DNA of 64,000 nt from Brevibacillus agri (GCF_004117055.1 NZ_CP026363.1:2100001-2164000), one strand, 5' to 3'. Counted from the first letter of the stretch, positions 32,537 through 41,919 are shown. Made by a program: numbers and translations. The notes: generated from the sequence alone by a model not told the origin.

Positions 32537-33359
32537 ATGGCCGACTACAAGCTGTTTACCAGTTGCCTGTGGCAGACGACCAGCGCCGTCGTTTCGACGG
32601 ACGATCGGCTCTACCTGTTTGACCCTGCCTATTTTCCGCACGAGATCGAGGCGATTGCCGACTACGTGCAAAGCGTGCGAGACGGGCGGGAGCTCGTTCT
32701 CGTCCTGACGCACGGCGACTGGGATCACATCGCGGGCTACCCTCGCTTCCCGGACGCCAGGCTGATCGGGCACAAACAGATTGCGTCGCCTGAGCGGCTT
32801 GCCAAACAACTGCGGAAAACAAACCGATTTGACGGCTCGTACTATGTGCATCGCCCGTACGAGCTGGTTCCCCCCTCTGTTTGACAAGCTGGTCGAGCAG
32901 ACGGAAGCGTGGGAGGAAGTAAAATTTCTCCCCGTGCCCGGGCATAAGCAAGACCAGTTGGCGACGCTTTTTTGCGCGCAAAAGCTGCTCGTGGCAGGCG
33001 ACATGCTCTCCAATCTCGAGTTTCCTTTTATTGCGGACAGTAGCGACTATGCAGCCAGTCTGGCCGCGATCCAGAAGCTGGTGGAGGACGGCGAGATCGC
33101 GGAGGTCGTGCCGGGGCACGGCGTTCCGGCGAAAGGGCGCGAGGAAATCATGCACCGGATCAGGCGCGACCAGCAGTATCTGCACGATACGCGAACGCTC
33201 ATCTTCGAAGGGGTGGCAGCCGGACTGGACGAACAGACCTTGACCGAGCGTTTTGGGCAAATTTGTTACGACGGCCAGCCGATCAACGAACATTTGCGCG
33301 ATGCCCACGAGCAGAACCGGGTGCAACTGATGAAGGAAGCCAAGTCGCTTACGGGTTGA
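32537..33359 (+). pseudogene. MBL-fold hydrolase gene with a +1 frameshift in a C6 run
   Basis: The first frame (32537-32884) begins MADYKLFTSCLWQTTSAVVS, carries LVLTHGDWDHIAGYPRF and then stops after YELVPPSV. The second frame continues as PPLFDKLVEQTEAWEEVKF through LLVAGDMLSNLEFPF and VVPGHGVPAKG to 33359. Removing one C from CCCCCC at about 32868-32873 restores a single protein of about 273 aa. The motif HGDWDH has Asp where most family members have the second His. The cause could be a true mutation, phase variation or a sequencing error. Confidence 0.82.
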
Positions 33360-33425
33360 TTATTGGGCGGTTTTGTACGATAATAGAGGTTACGCACAAA
33401 ACTTTCGAGGAAAGAGGTGGAACAG

Positions 33426-33647
33426 ATGTCGACGACTGAATTGATGCTGCGAACAAGTCTGGAAGGCCGCGTGAAGCGTACGTTGCAAACGTATTTCCGC
33501 CGTCCTAACGACGTGTTGGTAAAGGAAAGCCTCGGAGCGAACGGCCTGTCCCCAGAACAAGTGGAAGTTACGATGGAGCTCTTGACACAAGGCTATACTG
33601 TTGCTGAAATCATTGAGCAACTGCGGAATAAAGGCTACTTCGCATAA
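33426..33647 (+). CDS. Hypothetical protein, 73 aa
   Basis: Helical and soluble, beginning MSTTELMLRTSLEGRVKRTL and ending TVAEIIEQLRNKGYFA. GAAAGAGGTGG lies about 7 nt before ATG 33426, and a GTG at 33417 overlaps that site. The family is not recognised. A good terminator follows. Confidence 0.7.
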   Translation: MSTTELMLRTSLEGRVKRTLQTYFRRPNDVLVKESLGANGLSPEQVEVTMELLTQGYTVAEIIEQLRNKGYFA

Positions 33648-33657
33648 GCTGCACAGG

Positions 33658-33701
33658 AAAAAGACCGGACTGACAAGCATTTGTCGGTACCGGCCTTTTT
33701 T
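33658..33701 (+). terminator. Terminator after the 73-aa gene
   Basis: AAAAAGACCGG and CCGGCCTTTTTT, with an inner GACAAG/TTGTC stem, followed by a T run. Confidence 0.8.
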
Positions 33702-33729
33702 ATTTGTCCGAAGCGAAGCGCTGTGGCCG

Positions 33730-34218
33730 TCAAGGCGACGTGCGGCTTTGCGACAGCGAGCGGCGCCCTTTTTTCCGGCGATACAACTGCAAAGCTCCGT
33801 GCACCAAAAAGTAGCTGGCGAATGCGACGAAGAGGCCCATTACGGCGCTTCCCGTGAAGTAAGCCAGCCCCTTGTCCTGCATCCAGACGAGCCACTCCCG
33901 CCAGGCGGCCTGATGCGGGTCTGTGGGATGCTGTAACGGTTTGCCGACTAAAGCGTACCCAATATTGTAGTTGATGACCATGAAGATCGGCAGGACGAGC
34001 TTTCCGATGACAAACGCGATCAAGCCGGCCGGCAAGCTGGCGCGAAACAGCCTGACCAGCGGAAAGAGCAGCAAAAAGGCGAGGCCAAAGGTAGGCAAGG
34101 TGATAAACTCCACAAAAATTCCTACCGAAAAGCCGCGGGCGACAAAAGACGGGGCACCCTTCATGCGGATCAGCTTGTAGTATTCGAGTTTCAGTTTTCG
34201 ATACAGTTTGGTCCACAT
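33730..34218 (-). CDS. DUF2062 membrane protein
   Basis: 162 aa. KGAPSFVARGFSVGIFVEFITLP and LVLPIFMVINYNIGYALVG are the DUF2062 hallmarks, with three to four membrane segments and a basic C-terminus. Function unknown. It is divergent from the dedA gene and convergent with the preceding terminator. Confidence 0.82.
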   Translation of the reverse strand: MWTKLYRKLKLEYYKLIRMKGAPSFVARGFSVGIFVEFITLPTFGLAFLLLFPLVRLFRASLPAGLIAFVIGKLVLPIFMVINYNIGYALVGKPLQHPTDPHQAAWREWLVWMQDKGLAYFTGSAVMGLFVAFASYFLVHGALQLYRRKKGRRSLSQSRTSP

Positions 34219-34338
34219 CCGCTGTCCCTCGTTTGTCGTGTGGTCATGTGCTGCCGTTTTCGTCGGATCAACAAGAGTATGTCCAGTTTTCTATAGATTC
34301 ATAGCTTTCCCCGCTCCCCGCCGCCAACAAAAGCGTAT

Positions 34339-34368
34339 CATTTGTGAATGGTACTATCTTTTGGCATA
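34339..34368 (+). promoter_or_regulatory. Sigma-A promoter of the dedA-DUF1232 operon
   Basis: TTGTGA and CATAAT, 17 bp apart. It overlaps an ATG at 34348, which argues against that ATG as the start. Confidence 0.6.
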
Positions 34369-34407
34369 ATGGAGAGGGCAGACCTGCAAGAAAAGTGGTG
34401 GACTTTC

Positions 34408-35034
34408 ATGACAGAGGTTATGGGAACATTTGGCGACTATATTGCGCAGTACGGTTATGGAGCTCTGTTTGGCTTGTTTTTTCTGGGAATTTTGGGGATG
34501 CCGCTGCCGGAAGAGACCTTGCTCGTTTTCTCCGGGTTTTTGGTTTCGACTGGCCAACTCGCATACTGGCCTACTTTTCTGGTCTGCTTCTTGGGCTCTG
34601 TAACGGCGATGACGACGGCTTACTGGATCGGCCGGACATTGGGCTTCCCTTTTCTGGAGCGCTACGGAAAACGGCTCGGAATGGGCTACACCGTCTATAA
34701 AAAAACGGAAGAATGGTTCAACCGCGTAGGAAAATGGGCGCTGCCGCTCGGCTACTTTATTCCGGGCGTGCGCCAGTTTACTGCCTACTTTGCAGGGATT
34801 ACAAGACTGCCATTTCCGACCTTCCTGCTGTACACGTATGCGGGCGGACTGTTTTGGAGCCTGCTGTTCGTCACCTTGGGCTGGCAGTTGGGAGAGCGCT
34901 GGGACGAGCTGTTCAATCTCATCTCGCGCAATTTGGCGATCTTTTTTATCGCGGTGTTCGCAATCATTGCGGCCTGGTCGTACTTTCGGCATCAGGCGAG
35001 TTTGAAAAAGCAAAAACGGAGGGGAATGCAATGA
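34408..35034 (+). CDS. DedA-family membrane protein
   Basis: 208 aa with about five membrane segments. FFLGILGMPLPEETLLVFSGFLV (by its ends), YWIGRTLGFPFLERYGKRLG and RFIPGVR-like YFIPGVRQFTAYFAGITRLP match the VTT/DedA domain, whose members translocate or flip undecaprenyl phosphate or phospholipids. ATG 34408 is chosen because the upstream ATG lies inside the promoter. The stop overlaps the start of the next gene (ATGA). Confidence 0.9.
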   Translation: MTEVMGTFGDYIAQYGYGALFGLFFLGILGMPLPEETLLVFSGFLVSTGQLAYWPTFLVCFLGSVTAMTTAYWIGRTLGFPFLERYGKRLGMGYTVYKKTEEWFNRVGKWALPLGYFIPGVRQFTAYFAGITRLPFPTFLLYTYAGGLFWSLLFVTLGWQLGERWDELFNLISRNLAIFFIAVFAIIAAWSYFRHQASLKKQKRRGMQ

Positions 35035-35561
35035 GTGAAGAGAATCGGCAGGAAAACCAGCAGGCAAGCCAGCTTCCGGCAGTGCGCCAGCCGGAGCAGC
35101 TCGTTCCGATCGAATTGCCGGAGGTGCATCAGCGCTTTTACGATAAACTGCGAGCCAAGATCGAGGCATTTATTAAAGACAAGGGCGTAAACGACACGGT
35201 CGCCAGCTATATTTTGCTCGCGCCCGACCTGTTCGTGCTGCTTGCGCGCCTGCTGCTCGACAAGCGCGTCGGCGTCCAGTCCAAGGCGGTTGCCGGAGTG
35301 GCTGTTGCGTACTTCATTACGCCGATCGACTTTATTCCGGAGGCGCTTGTGGGAGGCTTTGGCCTGCTGGACGACGTCATTTTGGCCGTCTACGCCCTGC
35401 GCCGGATTTTGGTGGACGTGGACGAAAAAATCGTTCGCGAGCATTGGAACGGCAAAGATGACTTGCTCGCCGTCATTACCAAGGTCGTGAAGTCGGCGGA
35501 TGACCTCGTCGGCAAAAAAATCGTGAAAAAGCTGGAAGAAACTTTGTTCCGAAAAAAATAA
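35031..35561 (+). CDS. DUF1232 (YkvA-like) protein
   Basis: 176 aa. After a polar N-terminus, residues about 55-105 carry LAPDLFVLLARLLLDKRVGV and VAYFITPIDFIPEALVGGFG, the DUF1232 signature. Function unknown. It is translationally coupled to the DedA gene by an ATGA overlap and followed 16 bp later by yhaM, so the three probably form one operon. Confidence 0.85.
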   Translation: MSEENRQENQQASQLPAVRQPEQLVPIELPEVHQRFYDKLRAKIEAFIKDKGVNDTVASYILLAPDLFVLLARLLLDKRVGVQSKAVAGVAVAYFITPIDFIPEALVGGFGLLDDVILAVYALRRILVDVDEKIVREHWNGKDDLLAVITKVVKSADDLVGKKIVKKLEETLFRKK

Positions 35562-35577
35562 ACAGGATGGGACACAG

Positions 35578-36528
35578 ATGACAAAATATTTGCTTGATTA
35601 TCAAGAGGGAGAGCGTGTTGTCGCTTTTTGCCTGGTGAAGAACAAGGAAGCCGGGGTCGCAAGCAACCAGAGCGAGTATTTGAATCTGGAACTGGGAGAT
35701 CGCTCCGGGACGATCATGGCGAAGTTGTGGGACGTCAGCCCGGAAATGAAAGAGTGGATCGCCGTCAAATCGGTCGTAAAAATTGATGCCACCGTCCAGT
35801 TGTACCGGGGGAAAAAGCAACTGGTGATCCAGCGCATCCGCCCGGCAGCGGCATCAGACGAAGTCGCGATGGAGTCGCTCATCCCTGTGTCGCCTGTTCC
35901 GGTGGACGAGCTGTGGACGAAGCTGGAAGCGACAGTGGACAGCTTGAAGAGCAACACGCTCAAGGCGATCATCCGGGAGGCGCTCGCCACGGAGGAGATC
36001 AGGGACCGGCTCCGCCATTACCCGGCAGGGGTGCGGATGCACCACAACTATTATCACGGGCTTTTGGAGCATATCGTCTCGTTGCTGACAGCGGCGCAAA
36101 GCTTGCTGCCGCTCTATCCGCAGGTCGACAGGGACGTCTTGTACGCGACCTGCATCCTGCACGATATCGGCAAGCTGTACGAGCTGTCTGACCCGATCGC
36201 CCCGGATTACACCACGCCAGGCCAACTGATCGGCCATCTGGTTATGGGCGTAGAGATGGTGAGCGGCATTTGCCGCAAGCTCGACATTCCGCTGGGGGAT
36301 GCCGAAGTGCTGCATCTCAAGCATTGCATCCTGAGCCACCACGGGGAAGTGGAAAACGGCTGGGGAAGCGCAGTATCCGGCAAGACGCCGACTGCGGTCC
36401 TGTTCCACTACCTCGACCAGATTGACAGTAAAATGAATGCGCTCGGACAGACGCTTGCCGACATGAGCGAAGACGAAGAATGGGCGTACGCCGGAGCGCT
36501 CAGACGAAAAGTTTGGCGGGGCTATTAA
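35578..36528 (+). CDS. yhaM: 3'-5' exoribonuclease YhaM
   Basis: 316 aa with an N-terminal OB fold (about 15-90, LELGDRSGTIMAKLWDV) and a C-terminal HD domain (about 150-290) with HHNYYHGLLEH, CILHDIGKLYEL and HCILSHHGEVENG supplying the metal ligands. Length and domain order match YhaM, a Mn2+-dependent exonuclease of bacilli that degrades RNA and single-stranded DNA. A terminator follows. Confidence 0.93.
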   Translation: MTKYLLDYQEGERVVAFCLVKNKEAGVASNQSEYLNLELGDRSGTIMAKLWDVSPEMKEWIAVKSVVKIDATVQLYRGKKQLVIQRIRPAAASDEVAMESLIPVSPVPVDELWTKLEATVDSLKSNTLKAIIREALATEEIRDRLRHYPAGVRMHHNYYHGLLEHIVSLLTAAQSLLPLYPQVDRDVLYATCILHDIGKLYELSDPIAPDYTTPGQLIGHLVMGVEMVSGICRKLDIPLGDAEVLHLKHCILSHHGEVENGWGSAVSGKTPTAVLFHYLDQIDSKMNALGQTLADMSEDEEWAYAGALRRKVWRGY

Positions 36529-36565
36529 CGTATCCGCAGCCTTGCTAGAGAAACGAGACGAGGAC

Positions 36566-36603
36566 AAAGGCCAACTGCGCGAATCAGACAGTTGGCCTTT
36601 TTA
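36566..36603 (+). terminator. Terminator after yhaM
   Basis: AAAGGCCAACTG and CAGTTGGCCTTTTT form a 12-bp stem with a T run. Confidence 0.88.
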
Positions 36604-36719
36604 CTTGCCGCCGGACGGACAGGGATTTTTCCGGGAGCTTTGGCGGCGCAAGTTTTCTGAAACCTTTTCCTTGCAAGGGCGTCTTACTAGATGATTGGCT
36701 TTGCAAAGGAGGAGAATCT

Positions 36720-38276
36720 GTGAAAAAAAGGAGCAAAATGGCTGTGCTTTTGCTGGCAGCCAGCGTACTGGCCGCGCCGGGAGTTCCGTTTGCGCCGGCT
36801 CACGTTTACGCCTACGACGGCAAATCTGATCTCGACATCATTCCGTTGCCAGACGACATGCGCAAGCTATTGGTCGAGCTGCGGGACGATTACGTGCCAG
36901 CGCTGTCGGAGCTGCATGTCGATTCGATCGGCACAGGCAGCAAATCCGAGACGATCATTTCTCTGTCCGACAGGAAAAACGTCATTACGGCAGGGGTATC
37001 TTTGGAACTGGTCGTCGATGCTGACGGCAACATTACGTCCCTGGAGCTGAAAGGCGCAGATCGGGACAAGTCGAAAAAATGGGACAAAAAACAAAGCTAT
37101 CAAAAGCTGAGCGATTTTATCCGCGAGCAGGTGCCTGTCAGCCACGTCATCGCTGCCCAACCGATGCTCTCGACGGATCGGAGGTCGCAGCTCGACCAGT
37201 TGGCCGTCGTGTCGTTTTACCCGTTGCTCAACGATGTCTGGGTGAAAAAAGAAATGGGCCGCGCGTTCATAGACGCGTCCGGGCAAATTGTCCAGTTTCA
37301 TCAGGAAAAAATCAAGCTGCCGCTGGCGTCGGAGGTGGCTGACCCGAAAAAAGCGATTCCGCTGGAGAAAGCGAAACGCGAGTGGGAAAACCAGCTTCGC
37401 ATGCAACTCGTGTACGACGCGGCCGCGGGCAAGCTGGTGTACGAGCCGACAGAGCTGCCGGTAATTGACGCCGTGACCGGAGAAGTCGTCCCTGCTGTGT
37501 ACAGCAAAGAGAGCGAGGTTCTCAAGCTGAAAGGCTCGGCTGACAACAGCATCTGGGGCGACCGCAAAAAAATGGAGCAGTGGCTGGAGGCGACGTTCAA
37601 GCTGCGCGTGAATACGCTGACGTTCCAGGCGCCATCGGAGAAAGCGAAAAAGCGGGATACCGATCTGTACGAGTGGAACGCGAGAATGTACCAGAGCGCC
37701 TCTGTTCTGGTCGACCGCAAAACGAAGTCGCTCATCGAGTTCAGGCTCGACGGATCGGCAGAGAAAGAGCTGGAAAAGCCGTTGCAAGCCGAAGAGGCGA
37801 AGGCGCTGGCGCTCGAATTTGCCGAGAAGCATTTGCTGACCAAGGAACAGTCCTTCGTGGTGCGAAAAACCAGCCAGCTTGACAATTTGCCTGGCTGGGC
37901 AGACCAAAATCTCGTCCGGCCGATCTACAGCTACGCCTTCTTCCCGCACAGCAATGACATCCCGGCCAAAACGCCGCTGTTCACGGTCGAGGTGGACGCG
38001 AAAAAGGGAACGGTCGTGGCAGCAAAGGTGAACGAAATCCCAGCCATGCCTGCGACCATCGATCAGTCGGGCGTCATCGGCGAGGAAAAAGCGAAGCAAG
38101 CTTTTGTGCAAAGCATGGTCCTGCGCCTGGCGTACGACTACCCGAAGGTGGGGGGACAGACTGCGACCACTCCGCAGCTCGTCTATTTGCCAACGGCCGA
38201 TACGGAAGCGATGCAGGTGGACGCGGCTACAGGCGAAGTCGTGGACAGTTGGATCGAGTGGACAGCATCATACTAG
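36720..38276 (+). CDS. Secreted YcdB/YcdC-like protein with PepSY-type repeats
   Basis: 518 aa. A signal peptide (MAVLLLAASVLAAPG..., cut near VYA) is followed by a long beta/alpha region with repeated PepSY-like units, such as DASGQIVQF, DAVTGEVVPAVYSKE and DAATGEVVDSWIEW. The pattern matches B. subtilis YcdB/YcdC-type proteins of unknown role. GTG start with GGAGGAGAA upstream. It is preceded and followed by terminators, so it is monocistronic. Confidence 0.78.
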   Translation: MKKRSKMAVLLLAASVLAAPGVPFAPAHVYAYDGKSDLDIIPLPDDMRKLLVELRDDYVPALSELHVDSIGTGSKSETIISLSDRKNVITAGVSLELVVDADGNITSLELKGADRDKSKKWDKKQSYQKLSDFIREQVPVSHVIAAQPMLSTDRRSQLDQLAVVSFYPLLNDVWVKKEMGRAFIDASGQIVQFHQEKIKLPLASEVADPKKAIPLEKAKREWENQLRMQLVYDAAAGKLVYEPTELPVIDAVTGEVVPAVYSKESEVLKLKGSADNSIWGDRKKMEQWLEATFKLRVNTLTFQAPSEKAKKRDTDLYEWNARMYQSASVLVDRKTKSLIEFRLDGSAEKELEKPLQAEEAKALALEFAEKHLLTKEQSFVVRKTSQLDNLPGWADQNLVRPIYSYAFFPHSNDIPAKTPLFTVEVDAKKGTVVAAKVNEIPAMPATIDQSGVIGEEKAKQAFVQSMVLRLAYDYPKVGGQTATTPQLVYLPTADTEAMQVDAATGEVVDSWIEWTASY

Positions 38277-38282
38277 ACAGGC

Positions 38283-38320
38283 AGTGGCCCGGCATCGCGA
38301 CAGAGCGTGCCGGGTTCTTC
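38283..38320 (+). terminator. Terminator after the YcdB-like gene
   Basis: GCCCGGCATCGC and GCGTGCCGGG form a hairpin, followed by TTCTTC, a weak tail. Confidence 0.6.
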
Positions 38321-38480
38321 TATGCGGGCTTATTCCTTCGCAAATGGCCGGGCTTGCAGCTTTTCTTTTCAAAATAGACAAACACTTCACGGCTGGTAGG
38401 ATTTTTTTTCTTTTTGTAGAATAACTTCTTGATTCCCATTTGATTTGGCAAAAATGCCGATCACGAGAAGGAGAAAGTGC

Positions 38481-39473
38481 ATGAAACGGCCAACCTATAC
38501 CCTACCAAGTATTGTCAAGAAGGTATTCCGGTCCGGTGAGCGCTCCCTCCCACGTACGGAGATTTGTTCCCGGATGGAAGCGAATGAGCTGACTGCTTTG
38601 ATGGATCTGGACAGTTCGACACTACTTGATAAAGTGTTGAAGATGGAGCAGTCGCCAGTGCGGGTTGCCAGCTCGGAGGCGATTGTGGAGATCACCTACC
38701 AGCCTCATCAGGTGTACGACCTGGCGTATCGCTTTTTGCGCGACACGCAAGCGCCGAAAAAGCTGGAGCAGATCGTCGCAGAGCTGCGCCGTCAGACGCA
38801 GTTTGGCTGGAACCAGATCCTTCGCATGTTGCAACTGGAACGCGACCCTCGCTTTGTGCAGTACCAAGGTGACGACAGATGGTTTTTGGCAGAGTGGACA
38901 CAAGCGAATGACCAGGTGTACGATTTTTGCCGGGACAATGGTATCACGCAAGTAGCTGCCCGCTCGCTTGTTCATTTTTTGGAGCAAGAAGTGAGGATAG
39001 CGGCAGATGCTGCTTTTCTGCCCATGCTGGACGACCGTTTCCGGATTGAGGGAGATACGCTGTATATCATTGCGCGCAGTGATGTGACCGATGAGGAGCT
39101 GGCTGCGGAAGAAATCGCAGCGGCAGACTCTTCTGAATCGATAGCCATCATCGAGAATGAAACAGAGGAAGTTGCCCCCGAATCAGTGAATCTTTTGCAG
39201 CAGGCAACCGAACAGCAGGAACCAATTTTTACCAAGGAGGAAACGAACATGACAAACGCTACGAACACGCGAGTGCTGGAGGAAGTACAACAATTGCTGC
39301 AACAGGCGATCAGCCGCCTGGAAGGCCGCAACCAGGAGATGTCCCAGGAGGTTGTCGCCCATTTTCAACAAAGCAATATGCAAGCTATAGAAGTGCTGAT
39401 GAAAGAGAAACATAAGCATGAGCAGATCGTGCTTGGCATTCAGCAAGTACTGGCGACCAGTGAGCAACAATGA
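38481..39473 (+). CDS. Protein of unknown family, 330 aa, first gene of the SEC-C cluster
   Basis: Soluble. Residues about 85-140 (LEQIVAELRRQTQFGWNQIL then DPRFVQYQGDDRWFLAEW) look like a winged-helix domain of the HARE-HTH type, which suggests nucleic-acid binding. A long acidic linker (DEELAAEEIAAADSSESIAI) leads to a C-terminal coiled coil (LEEVQQLLQQAISRLEGRNQ). ATG 38481 has GGAGAAAG upstream. Its stop overlaps the next start. The domain guess is from pattern only. Confidence 0.7.
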   Translation: MKRPTYTLPSIVKKVFRSGERSLPRTEICSRMEANELTALMDLDSSTLLDKVLKMEQSPVRVASSEAIVEITYQPHQVYDLAYRFLRDTQAPKKLEQIVAELRRQTQFGWNQILRMLQLERDPRFVQYQGDDRWFLAEWTQANDQVYDFCRDNGITQVAARSLVHFLEQEVRIAADAAFLPMLDDRFRIEGDTLYIIARSDVTDEELAAEEIAAADSSESIAIIENETEEVAPESVNLLQQATEQQEPIFTKEETNMTNATNTRVLEEVQQLLQQAISRLEGRNQEMSQEVVAHFQQSNMQAIEVLMKEKHKHEQIVLGIQQVLATSEQQ

Positions 39474-39742
39474 GTAAGCTTGAGGCCACGATCCGGTTGG
39501 AACAGCGATTTGATTTGCTGCGCGACGTCATCGCGAGTTATCGGATTCGCCTTCAAGACATGGAGCAGGAAGTGGTGGAACTTTTTGCCGCCAACCAGCT
39601 CTCTGCTATTTCTGCATGCATGAGCGAGAAGCAGCGCATCGTCCGGTTGATGAACCGCCTGGAGCTGTTTATCAGCCAATGGGAAGGCAAAAGTGATGTG
39701 GGAATCGCTCATGAACCAAAACGAGAACACTTGAACACATGA
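39470..39742 (+). CDS. Small coiled-coil protein, 90 aa, second gene of the SEC-C cluster
   Basis: MSKLEATIRLEQRFDLLRDV and EQEVVELFAANQLSAISACM form two long helices. It resembles an assembly or adaptor subunit. It overlaps the preceding gene by ATGA and lies 81 bp before the SEC-C gene. The family is not known to me. Confidence 0.7.
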   Translation: MSKLEATIRLEQRFDLLRDVIASYRIRLQDMEQEVVELFAANQLSAISACMSEKQRIVRLMNRLELFISQWEGKSDVGIAHEPKREHLNT

Positions 39743-39823
39743 TGGAAAATGCGGTAAAATAGGGGGATTGTGCAGGATTCCCCGCGCATGCCGCGTGGGA
39801 TGGAAAGGAGATCCAAACCCTCT

Positions 39824-41893
39824 ATGTCAGTAGGAAGAAACGAACTGTGCCCTTGCGGGAGCGGAAAAAAATACAAGAAATGCTGTGGGGTAGTCACTCC
39901 GATTGCGGAGCTGCGCAGCCGTCACGAGCAAAAATTGCAGAAGGAATACGCGGGCTGGGTGGAGCGCCTGAATCATTTCGTTGGCGGCAATGTGACCAGC
40001 GAGACGATTCAGGAAGCGCGCAGCCGGTTTTCGGCAGAAGTCGGCCTGACCGAAGAAGAGGTCACGCGTCCAGAGTGGGCCGCGCATTTCTTCAACTGGT
40101 GTGTCCTGGATGTAAGAACAGGCGGAAGCACGTTGCTTGAGAACTACATCAAGCAGCACGGTCGCCGGATGGAGCCTGATCTTCGCCGTGCTTTTGCCGA
40201 CTTGCATCTGAATGTGTACGAAATCATGGAGGTTGAGCGGGATGTCATGACCGTTCAACAGCCGCTCACGCTGGAGAAGCATTACATCCTGCGATCCAAC
40301 AGCCTGAGCGTCATGCCTGGGCAAATCATCGTGGGACGTCTCTTGAACCTGGGGCTGCGCAACATGCTGTTTTCCGGCAGCATCATTTTGCAGCCGCACG
40401 TCAAGGACAGCTTGCTGGAATGGCTGAAGGAGCATCCGGAAGTCGAAGAAGCGGCGGCCGACACGAGCAAACGGGTGTACACCACGGCGCTGTACCGTTT
40501 TATTGTCCAGTTTGGCGGAACGGACAACGGACAGGCAGGAGCGGGCCAAAGCTCCTTGCTCCGTCGCACGTATCCGTTGCAAAATCGCGAGCAACTGCTC
40601 AAGGCGATTGAGGCAAACCCTGCTTTCGAACTGAAAAAGTCCGACGGTACAAAAGAAGTGTGGGTGTATGCCACGCGCAAGGAAGAGCACCTGTTCCCGG
40701 CTTTGAAGGATGCGCTCCTGGAGCTGTATGAAGTGCAGGCAGAGGTGCTGCTTGAGGATGACAAGCTGTATCTGGAAGGATACGCACCGGATCTGGAGGA
40801 AGTAGCGCAGTTGCTGTTGCTGCTTGCCTACGAGCAGGAGGAAGAGATTCGCGTCCTGACCTCGACCGGCTCCAAGCTGTCCAAAGGCACCTTGTTTATT
40901 ACCAGCCAGCCTACGCTGCCGCCGAAGGTTTTGCAGTGGGCCGTGCAAACGTATTTTGCGGAAAAATGGCTGGTGACGCCACACGAAGCGTTGGAAGAGC
41001 TGGCCCCTGTCCTGGTTGCGGCAACCGACAGCAAAGAGCTGCACGCCAAGCTGGAGAGCCTGCTGGAGCAGTTGGAGCAAGACCATAAAGTAGGACAAGG
41101 CCTTGCGCGCTACATTCGGATGGATATGTTGCGCCCGCGTCTGTCGCTTCAAAACGACAGCCTGCACGTGAACAACCTGCTCACCCGCCCGCTGATCGAA
41201 GGCTTGCCGGAGAGCGTGTACACGGTCCACCCGGACAGGCTCGCCGACATCAACCGCTTCGTTCAGGAGATGACGGACGGCAAGTCGGAAGCAACTGTCA
41301 AAAAGTACGACGAGGTTATGAACAACTTCCGCTCTTTTGTAAGAGGCGCGTTCGGTCCTTCGTTTACATGGGAACAACTGCGCAAGGAAGATCTGGCTTA
41401 CTTCCTCGTGCACGATATTTACACACGCGCGGATGCCGTGACGAAGACGTTGGCAACGAACCTGTTGTCGGTCATGACCGCTTTCTTCAAATGGCTGGAC
41501 AAGCACAGCAAGACAAGCTTGCATGCGAACATGCAGTCCTTGTTTGCCGAGTTGAAAGAAAGCTTGCCGGAAGCCTACCGCATGCGCGGTCTGCTGGAAA
41601 AAGCAGCGAACCAGAATCTGTACGGCCAGGCGACTGTGCCGAAGGATGTCGCAGAAGAAGCGCTGGTCGTGCTTGGCGCCGACGCCGACGGTTTGGTAGT
41701 CAAACGCCCTGACGGCGAGAAAATGACGCTGGCTGTAGCGGCAGATGTGAAAGACGTGCTGACATCTGACTGGATCGTCTCCGGTCTGGTCGGCAAAGGC
41801 GAGGACGGCCTCTGGCGCCTGTATGGCACGCCTGAGCTGTACCCGCCCGTCATTGCCCAACTGCTGGGAGTGCGGACTGGCGTGTTGGTCTAA
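39824..41893 (+). CDS. Large SEC-C motif protein with an integrase core-binding-like region
   Basis: 689 aa. The N-terminus is a SEC-C zinc motif, MSVGRNELCPCGSGKKYKKC, with Cys9, Cys11, Cys20 and Cys21. The middle is a long helical/beta region without recognised domains. Residues about 475-565 (INRFVQEMTDGKSEATVKKY, LRKEDLAYFLVHDIYTRADA, LLSVMTAFFKWLDKHSK) resemble the SAM-like core-binding domain of tyrosine recombinases, but no catalytic R-H-R-Y domain follows. AAAGGAGAT lies 11-12 nt before ATG. It is the last gene of a three-gene cluster and is followed by a terminator. Confidence 0.75.
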   Translation: MSVGRNELCPCGSGKKYKKCCGVVTPIAELRSRHEQKLQKEYAGWVERLNHFVGGNVTSETIQEARSRFSAEVGLTEEEVTRPEWAAHFFNWCVLDVRTGGSTLLENYIKQHGRRMEPDLRRAFADLHLNVYEIMEVERDVMTVQQPLTLEKHYILRSNSLSVMPGQIIVGRLLNLGLRNMLFSGSIILQPHVKDSLLEWLKEHPEVEEAAADTSKRVYTTALYRFIVQFGGTDNGQAGAGQSSLLRRTYPLQNREQLLKAIEANPAFELKKSDGTKEVWVYATRKEEHLFPALKDALLELYEVQAEVLLEDDKLYLEGYAPDLEEVAQLLLLLAYEQEEEIRVLTSTGSKLSKGTLFITSQPTLPPKVLQWAVQTYFAEKWLVTPHEALEELAPVLVAATDSKELHAKLESLLEQLEQDHKVGQGLARYIRMDMLRPRLSLQNDSLHVNNLLTRPLIEGLPESVYTVHPDRLADINRFVQEMTDGKSEATVKKYDEVMNNFRSFVRGAFGPSFTWEQLRKEDLAYFLVHDIYTRADAVTKTLATNLLSVMTAFFKWLDKHSKTSLHANMQSLFAELKESLPEAYRMRGLLEKAANQNLYGQATVPKDVAEEALVVLGADADGLVVKRPDGEKMTLAVAADVKDVLTSDWIVSGLVGKGEDGLWRLYGTPELYPPVIAQLLGVRTGVLV

Positions 41894-41919
41894 CCAACAG
41901 CTTGATCGACAAACAAACA

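Noticed and set aside
41250-41520. Active tyrosine recombinase or prophage integrase
   Set aside because: Only the core-binding-like domain is seen. No R-H-R-Y catalytic domain, attachment site or phage genes are present.
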